Assembly: GCA_009177225.1 (NCBI GenBank)
Contig: WFLZ01000235.1
Coordinates: 19,219-24,959 of the forward strand
Direction of reading: 5' to 3'
DNA: 5,741 bases
Origin: Clostridia bacterium
GTDB lineage: Bacteria; Bacillota; Clostridia; Oscillospirales; Ruminococcaceae
Below are positions 1-3,842 of this stretch, one piece after another (position 1 is the first letter of the stretch; every line of letters starts with the position of its first letter). Position numbers and translations under genes: made by a program. The notes below the pieces were generated by a model that worked only from the letters and a program-made list of their open reading frames with translations, was not told the origin of the DNA and did no database searches.

Positions 1-1
1 C

Positions 2-1381
2 GGAAATTGGGCTTTCTATAAATGCAGCAGTATTCCGTCAATCACACTTCCCGACGGGTTAACAGATATTGGTAAATACGCTTTCTGTGGTTGCAGTAGC
101 ATTGATTCAATAGTAATCCCCGACGGTATAACAGTTATCAAAGAATCTGCATTTAACGGCTGTGACAGTGTCACTTCTTTCATCATTCCCGACAGCGTTA
201 CAACTATTGAAGATTATGCTGTTGCAGGCTGTGACTCTCTTGTTTCGGTGGAAATATCTGAATATGTAACCAGCCTCACATATTCTTCATTTTGTGGAAG
301 CAAAACTCTTATAGATATAAATATTTCTGAAAACAATCCGAATTACAGTAGTGAAAACGGCGTTATTTTCAATAAGGACAAAACTGAACTTATAATGTAT
401 TCTTCAGGAAAGCAAGATGTATCTTATACAATCCCTGATACTGTAACCACTATCGGTAAACGTGCGTTCAGATTTTGTAAACTTAAGTCAGTCGTAATTC
501 CTGACGGCGTTACCACTATCGGTGACCATGCGTTCAGTGAATGTGACTTTGAATCAGTTGTAATTCCCGACAGCGTAACAACTATCGGAGATTTTGCATT
601 TGATATGTGTGAATCTCTTAAATCCGTAAAACTTTCCGAAAATCTGGAAACTATGGGAGAACGTGCATTTGCTTATTGCACAGCTTTGGAATCAATAGAT
701 ATTCCGGCTTCTCTGGAAGCTACAGGAAGCCACGCATTTTACCATTGTGGTCTTAAATCTGTTACATTTCATGAGGGGCTTACAACAATTTCAGATTATT
801 CTTTCACTAGTTGTAATTTTACTTCCATAGATATACCGAATACTGTAACAACAATTGGACGTGACGCATTTGGATATTGTGATTTTATTACCTCTGTAAC
901 TATTCCTGAAAATATGGAATCAATCGGAGAGAGAGCATTCGAAGGCTGTAAAAGCCTTGAAAAAGTAATTGTTTTAAGTAAGAGATGTTATCTTGGTCCA
1001 AATAAATATACATTCTCAACCGATTTTGGAAAGGCTGATGTTCCACTCTACGGTTATAAAGGTTCAAGTGCAAGCAATTTCTCAAGAGCCTACGGAACTA
1101 CATTTGTACTTCTCACCGAAGAACCTACTGTAACTTTATTCGGCGACGCAAATGAGGACGGGAAAGTTGATATGTCCGACGCTGTACTTATAATACAGTC
1201 AATTGCAAATCCCGAAGAATTCAGCATCAGTGAACAGGGTAAACGCAATGCAGATGTTGTTGACAACGGAAATGGTGTCACAAATATCGACGCTCTTGCC
1301 ATTCAGTACATTGAAATCAAAGCTCTCAGTACGGACAATCTGCCTATAACGTCAGCCGAACTTGAAGCTTTAAGCCAGTAA
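2..1381 (+). CDS. BspA-type leucine-rich-repeat protein with C-terminal dockerin (5' end outside window)
   Basis: The reading frame is open from the first bases of the window, and the repeats are already running there, so the true start lies upstream; the GTG at 248 is an internal valine. About 459 residues are visible. Residues 1 to about 330 form roughly 13 BspA-like (LRR_5 type) repeats of 22-23 residues with the pattern AFxxC..L.SV.IPD.VTTIG. One longer unit near residues 104-145 has the NPNYSSENGVIFNKDKTEL insertion common in this family. A cap (LYGYKGSSASNFSRAYG) follows, then a dockerin at about residues 381-440 with a calcium loop DANEDGKVDMSD and a degenerate second loop (DVVDNGNGVTNID). 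The protein is probably secreted and docked to a cohesin on a cellulosome-like scaffold, with the LRR part binding a protein or glycan. The signal peptide cannot be seen. Family assignment is firm; the ligand is unknown. Confidence 0.93.
   Translation, partial: GNWAFYKCSSIPSITLPDGLTDIGKYAFCGCSSIDSIVIPDGITVIKESAFNGCDSVTSFIIPDSVTTIEDYAVAGCDSLVSVEISEYVTSLTYSSFCGSKTLIDINISENNPNYSSENGVIFNKDKTELIMYSSGKQDVSYTIPDTVTTIGKRAFRFCKLKSVVIPDGVTTIGDHAFSECDFESVVIPDSVTTIGDFAFDMCESLKSVKLSENLETMGERAFAYCTALESIDIPASLEATGSHAFYHCGLKSVTFHEGLTTISDYSFTSCNFTSIDIPNTVTTIGRDAFGYCDFITSVTIPENMESIGERAFEGCKSLEKVIVLSKRCYLGPNKYTFSTDFGKADVPLYGYKGSSASNFSRAYGTTFVLLTEEPTVTLFGDANEDGKVDMSDAVLIIQSIANPEEFSISEQGKRNADVVDNGNGVTNIDALAIQYIEIKALSTDNLPITSAELEALSQ
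1142..1324 (+). other. Dockerin domain of the LRR protein
   Basis: This region encodes two dockerin half-repeats. The first is GDANEDGKVDMSDAVLIIQS, a canonical 12-residue calcium loop plus helix. The second is NADVVDNGNGVTNIDALAIQ, whose loop seems one residue longer and has valine and glycine where calcium ligands are usual. An EQG.RNADV stretch links them, as I recall from Ruminococcus dockerins. Dockerins bind cohesin modules and so place the protein in a multi-enzyme complex on the cell or in the medium. Domain identity is well supported; the cohesin partner is not in this window. Confidence 0.88.
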
Positions 1382-1393
1382 ATAAATAAAAAA

Positions 1394-1433
1394 ATTCCCT
1401 GCCGACCGTGAGTTGTCGCAGGGAATATTTTTT
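1394..1433. terminator. Bidirectional intrinsic terminator between the LRR gene and rpsT
   Basis: ATTCCCTGCCGAC at 1394-1406 pairs with GTCGCAGGGAAT at 1415-1426, giving 12 base pairs with one bulged C (1403) and an 8-base loop. A T-run (1428-1433) follows on the + strand and an A-run (1387-1394) precedes it, which reads as a U-tract on the - strand. It lies 13 bp after the LRR stop and about 30 bp beyond the rpsT stop, so it can end both convergent transcripts. Confidence 0.88.
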
Positions 1434-1456
1434 GTTTTATTTTTAAAAAGAACTGA

Positions 1457-1717
1457 TTAGCCGGCAGCATTGAGCTTCTTAGCAAGCTGAGACTTTTTTC
1501 TTGCAGCCTTGTTCTTGTGCATGAGACCCTTAGCACAAGCCTGGTCTACTCTCTTGATAGCTACTCTGATAGCCTCGTCCTTGTCAGCAGCATTAGCTGT
1601 TACAGCAGCATCAGCAGCCTTGAGTATAGTCTTAAGATTTGACTTTCTTGACTTGTTAGCAGCAGCCTTGGTTGCATTAACCTTAACTCTTTTCTTAGCT
1701 GATTTAATGTTTGGCAT
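1457..1717 (-). CDS. rpsT: 30S ribosomal protein S20
   Basis: The 86-residue product begins MPNIKSAKKRVKVN and is rich in Lys, Ala and Arg, with the conserved AIKRVDQACAKGLMHKNKAARKKS segment split across residues 53-76. This is the usual size and pattern of bacterial S20, a primary 16S rRNA-binding protein of the small subunit that forms a three-helix bundle. The start is fixed by a strong Shine-Dalgarno (AAGGAGGTG, 1733-1725) 7 bases before the ATG. The gene is monocistronic as far as can be seen, with its own promoter at 1845-1873 and a terminator just after it. It is divergent from gpr, a neighbourhood I recall in many endospore-forming Firmicutes, where rpsT, gpr, spoIIP and lepA cluster. 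Nothing about the protein is unusual. Confidence 0.97.
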   Translation of the reverse strand: MPNIKSAKKRVKVNATKAAANKSRKSNLKTILKAADAAVTANAADKDEAIRVAIKRVDQACAKGLMHKNKAARKKSQLAKKLNAAG

Positions 1718-1838
1718 TTTGTTACACCTCCTTGAATCTCACAGACTGTATAAACGTCCGTATTTTACAGATAATAAGCACATGAAAACAAATTCACGCA
1801 CTCCGGCAGGTGCAACGCACACCTGTCCTACTGAGACA
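1718..1838 (-). promoter_or_regulatory. rpsT 5' leader with a hairpin
   Basis: The promoter at 1845-1873 predicts a start near 1838, giving an untranslated leader of about 120 nt, long for a single small gene. Near its 5' end, CAGGTG (1807-1812) and CACCTG (1820-1825) form a 6-bp stem with a 7-base loop, extendable by a G-U and a G-C pair (1806/1826, 1805/1827). The Shine-Dalgarno lies at 1733-1725. No T-run follows the hairpin, so it is not a terminator. Ribosomal protein leaders are often targets of autoregulation, but I do not recognise a named leader family here. Confidence 0.45.
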
Positions 1839-1844
1839 ATAATA

Positions 1845-1873
1845 ATTATAACATTTTCTGACGCATTTTGCAA
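1845..1873 (-). promoter_or_regulatory. Vegetative (sigma-A type) promoter of rpsT
   Basis: On the - strand the -35 box is TTGCAA (1873-1868) and the -10 box is a perfect TATAAT (1850-1845), separated by 17 bases. This is a strong match to the sigma-70/sigma-A consensus and points at rpsT. The -35 box lies inside an inverted repeat (1866-1882). Confidence 0.8.
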
Positions 1874-1882
1874 TAGGCAAAA
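1866..1882. repeat. Perfect inverted repeat over the rpsT -35 box
   Basis: TTTTGC (1866-1871) and GCAAAA (1877-1882) are exact inverted copies around the 5-base centre AATAG. The dyad covers the rpsT -35 hexamer and lies about 60 bp upstream of the gpr start, so a protein bound here could affect either divergent gene. It has no T-run for termination. In AT-rich DNA a 6+6 dyad can arise by chance, so an operator role is only possible. Confidence 0.35.
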
Positions 1883-1932
1883 CAGCAATAATATGCACAG
1901 ATTTTTTCCACAATTAAAGCATAATGCACAAT

Positions 1933-1942
1933 AGGAGGATTT
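1933..1942 (+). promoter_or_regulatory. gpr ribosome binding site
   Basis: AGGAGG at 1933-1938 lies 4 bases before the ATG at 1943, slightly close but strong. Together with the in-frame stop at 1922-1924 it excludes a longer N-terminus, which matters because the Bacillus enzyme has an activation propeptide there. Confidence 0.8.
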
Positions 1943-2788
1943 ATGGCTATACGTACAGACCTTGCACTTGAAAATTTCCCCGATGAAAACGACTATGAAA
2001 AAGTTCATATAAATACACGAAACGGTGTTTTCAGTATAACGGAAATCACACTCGACGATGACAGCTATACGGAAACTCTCGGCAAAGGAAAAGGACGCTA
2101 TGTAACGCTTGAAGGACATAATCTTACAGTTTTTTCAGACGGCTATGAAAGCATGATTAATGAACTTGCACAGGAAATCAGAAAATTCATTCCCGACGGT
2201 GATATACTTGTTGTCGGACTTGGCAACAGCGATATAACTCCGGACGCACTCGGTCCTGCTGTTGTCTCAAAGGTACTTGCGACACGTCATCTTGAAAAAG
2301 AGCTTGCACACGAAACAGACGGTTTTCTTGCGTCGTTACGCCGTGTAAGTGCATTTGCAGGCGGTGTACTCGGACAGACGGGAATAGAAACGGCGGAAAT
2401 AATCCGTGCGGTCTGCAATGAAATAAAACCAGCCGGAGTGATAGCCATTGACGCTCTGGCATGTTCAGACGTAAGCCGTCTTGGAACAACTATTCAGATT
2501 TCAGATTCAGGAATTTCTCCCGGAAGCGGAGTGGCGAACGCACGGAAAGAACTTTCCGAAAAACTTCTCGGTATACCTGTAACTGCGGTGGGCGTGCCTA
2601 CTGTCGTCGATATACACACGATAATACGTAATTTCACTGACTGCGACCTGAATGACATTCCTAATATGATGGTGACTTCCCGTGAAATTGACCGCCTGAT
2701 TGAACATTCCGCCCAGATTATATCATTCGGAATAAATCTCGCACTACAGCCGTCGCTCACCATTGACGATGTAAAAGGACTTTTCTGA
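1943..2788 (+). CDS. gpr: Spore germination protease GPR (peptidase family A25), compact form
   Basis: GPR degrades the small acid-soluble proteins that coat spore DNA, during germination. The 281-residue product matches the family along its length: IRTDLALE at 3-10, GRYVTLE at 51-57, VVGLGN..TPDALGP at 90-105, VSAFAGGVLGQTGIET at 135-150, AIDALA at 168-173, TTIQISDSGI.PGSGV at 182-197 and GVPTVVD at 217-223. Asp101 and Asp170 fit the two essential aspartates (127 and 193) of the B. megaterium enzyme. The ATG is secure: AGGAGG ends 4 bases before it and an in-frame TAA lies at 1922-1924. Compared with roughly 370 residues in Bacillus, it has only three residues before RTDLA and lacks most of the segment between GVPTVVD and the MVT.REID motif (242-250). 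The gene implies sporulation capacity. It is divergent from rpsT and tail-to-tail with the kinase gene; spoIIP does not follow. Confidence 0.95.
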   Translation: MAIRTDLALENFPDENDYEKVHINTRNGVFSITEITLDDDSYTETLGKGKGRYVTLEGHNLTVFSDGYESMINELAQEIRKFIPDGDILVVGLGNSDITPDALGPAVVSKVLATRHLEKELAHETDGFLASLRRVSAFAGGVLGQTGIETAEIIRAVCNEIKPAGVIAIDALACSDVSRLGTTIQISDSGISPGSGVANARKELSEKLLGIPVTAVGVPTVVDIHTIIRNFTDCDLNDIPNMMVTSREIDRLIEHSAQIISFGINLALQPSLTIDDVKGLF

Positions 2789-2792
2789 ATTA

Positions 2793-3710
2793 TCAGTTGA
2801 ACTCTCCGCCTCCCACAAATTCACGCACCATAGAATTATACGGAACAGCAGAATTTTCAACGGAAACAAGTTTTTCCATTACTTCCGTAATATCTGCAAG
2901 TTCCGGAACGTCATTCATTTCACGAAGCTGATTCAGCAGACTGTCACGGTAAAGGCTGAGTTCATAAGGCACAAACGTATCGACATCATAGTCGGAACGG
3001 TGTTTATATGGCATTATATACTTGTTTTCGCCCTGTTCAACACTTTCAAACATATTCATAGTTTCATAAAGTGAACGCTGTCTGAAATTTCTGTCCCTTA
3101 TCATACGACGCATAAGACGGATTTTTGACGGGTGAAGAATAATATCACCACAGGTCACACGGGTACGGACACTTACGTAAATCTTGCATATTTGACTGTC
3201 CGGAACAGTTATAACGTCCGGATTAAGAGCATGGATTCCCTCAAACATAACAAGTTCGCCGTGTCTGCGACAGAGAGGTTTTCCCTCCGGTTCACGCATT
3301 GAATTTCCGAAATTATACTGCGGAATTTCAACAGGTTCTCCCCTGCCGATTGATTCAATATGACTGTTTAAAAGTTCCTTGTCAACACGCAGGGGTGATT
3401 CCAAATCCATTTTACCGAGTACCGAAAGACGTTTTTCCTCATCTGTGAGCGAACAGAAATAATTATCCATTGAAATTGTATGGGTTCTGTGACCGAGTTC
3501 AGTAAGAATTTTTCCGATTGTAAGGGCGGTGGTGGTTTTTCCCGAACCCGAAGGACCTGCAAGAACTATAACAGAACGTTCGCTTTTGTTATCTACAATA
3601 TCCGAGACAATTTTTTTCAGTCTGTATATATAGTCCTCATTGGACGCTCTGACATATTCTTCCGGATTTTTTTCTATTTCGTAATTTATTCTTGTAACTT
3701 CTATATTCAT
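2793..3710 (-). CDS. Uridine kinase/phosphoribulokinase-family P-loop kinase
   Basis: The 305-residue product has the P-loop GPSGSGKTT at 52-60, a substrate-side motif SMDNYF at 80-85 (DDFY-like in uridine kinases), DLESPLRVD at 102-110 in the place of the NFDHP region, EGIHAL at 157-162 and an arginine-rich lid RRMIRDRNFR at 201-210. These identify the PRK/URK fold. Clostridia carry related nucleoside or uridine kinase-like proteins, many of about 550 residues with an N-terminal TGS/ThrRS-like part; here only about 45 residues precede the P-loop, so this is a short form. The likely reaction is ATP-dependent phosphorylation of a small hydroxyl substrate such as a nucleoside, but the substrate cannot be read from the sequence. 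AAAGGGGGA (3726-3718) is the ribosome binding site, 8 bases before the ATG. It has its own promoter, and its stop is 4 bp from the end of convergent gpr. Confidence 0.85.
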   Translation of the reverse strand: MNIEVTRINYEIEKNPEEYVRASNEDYIYRLKKIVSDIVDNKSERSVIVLAGPSGSGKTTTALTIGKILTELGHRTHTISMDNYFCSLTDEEKRLSVLGKMDLESPLRVDKELLNSHIESIGRGEPVEIPQYNFGNSMREPEGKPLCRRHGELVMFEGIHALNPDVITVPDSQICKIYVSVRTRVTCGDIILHPSKIRLMRRMIRDRNFRQRSLYETMNMFESVEQGENKYIMPYKHRSDYDVDTFVPYELSLYRDSLLNQLREMNDVPELADITEVMEKLVSVENSAVPYNSMVREFVGGGEFN

Positions 3711-3748
3711 TACCTTTTCCCCCTTTGCTTATAAAATAGAGTATTATA

Positions 3749-3777
3749 ATTATAACATATTTTTCATATGATTTCAA
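3749..3777 (-). promoter_or_regulatory. Vegetative (sigma-A type) promoter of the kinase gene
   Basis: On the - strand TTGAAA (3777-3772) is followed after 17 bases by TATAAT (3754-3749), 39 bp upstream of the kinase ATG. A second TATAAT (3748-3743) directly follows the first but has no good -35 box at standard spacing. The predicted leader is about 30 nt. The promoter lies after the terminator of the surface-protein gene, so the kinase is transcribed independently. Confidence 0.8.
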
Positions 3778-3800
3778 CTACTATTCTATGTATAAACGCC

Positions 3801-3834
3801 AAAAAAAATCCCTCTCACCGAAATGAGAGGGATT
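3801..3834 (-). terminator. Intrinsic terminator of the CnaB surface-protein gene
   Basis: AATCCCTCTCA (3807-3817) pairs perfectly with TGAGAGGGATT (3824-3834), an 11-bp stem with a 6-base loop. On the - strand it is followed by eight U residues (3808-3801, partly shared with the stem base). It begins 8 bp after the surface-protein stop codon and precedes the kinase promoter. Confidence 0.93.
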
Positions 3835-3842
3835 AATTTCAA

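Noticed and set aside
248..250. GTG as the start of the LRR protein
   Set aside because: The frame and the LRR repeats continue unbroken to base 2, so this is an internal valine codon.
1863..1926. Possible sporulation (sigma-G type) promoter for gpr, for example AATAATA at 1887-1893 with GCATT upstream, or CATAATG at 1920-1926
   Set aside because: The first has a 19-base spacer and imperfect boxes; the second would start transcription at the ribosome binding site. Neither is good enough to annotate in AT-rich DNA.
1509..1934. A + strand open frame opposite rpsT, and a - strand frame at 1739-2119 overlapping gpr
   Set aside because: Both are low-complexity or hydrophobic translations lying antisense to well-supported genes, without a convincing ribosome binding site or family motif.
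2773..2784. AAAAGGACTTTT palindrome at the end of gpr as a terminator
   Set aside because: The stem would be five A/T-rich pairs with a two-base loop and no following U-tract, so it is not a credible terminator.
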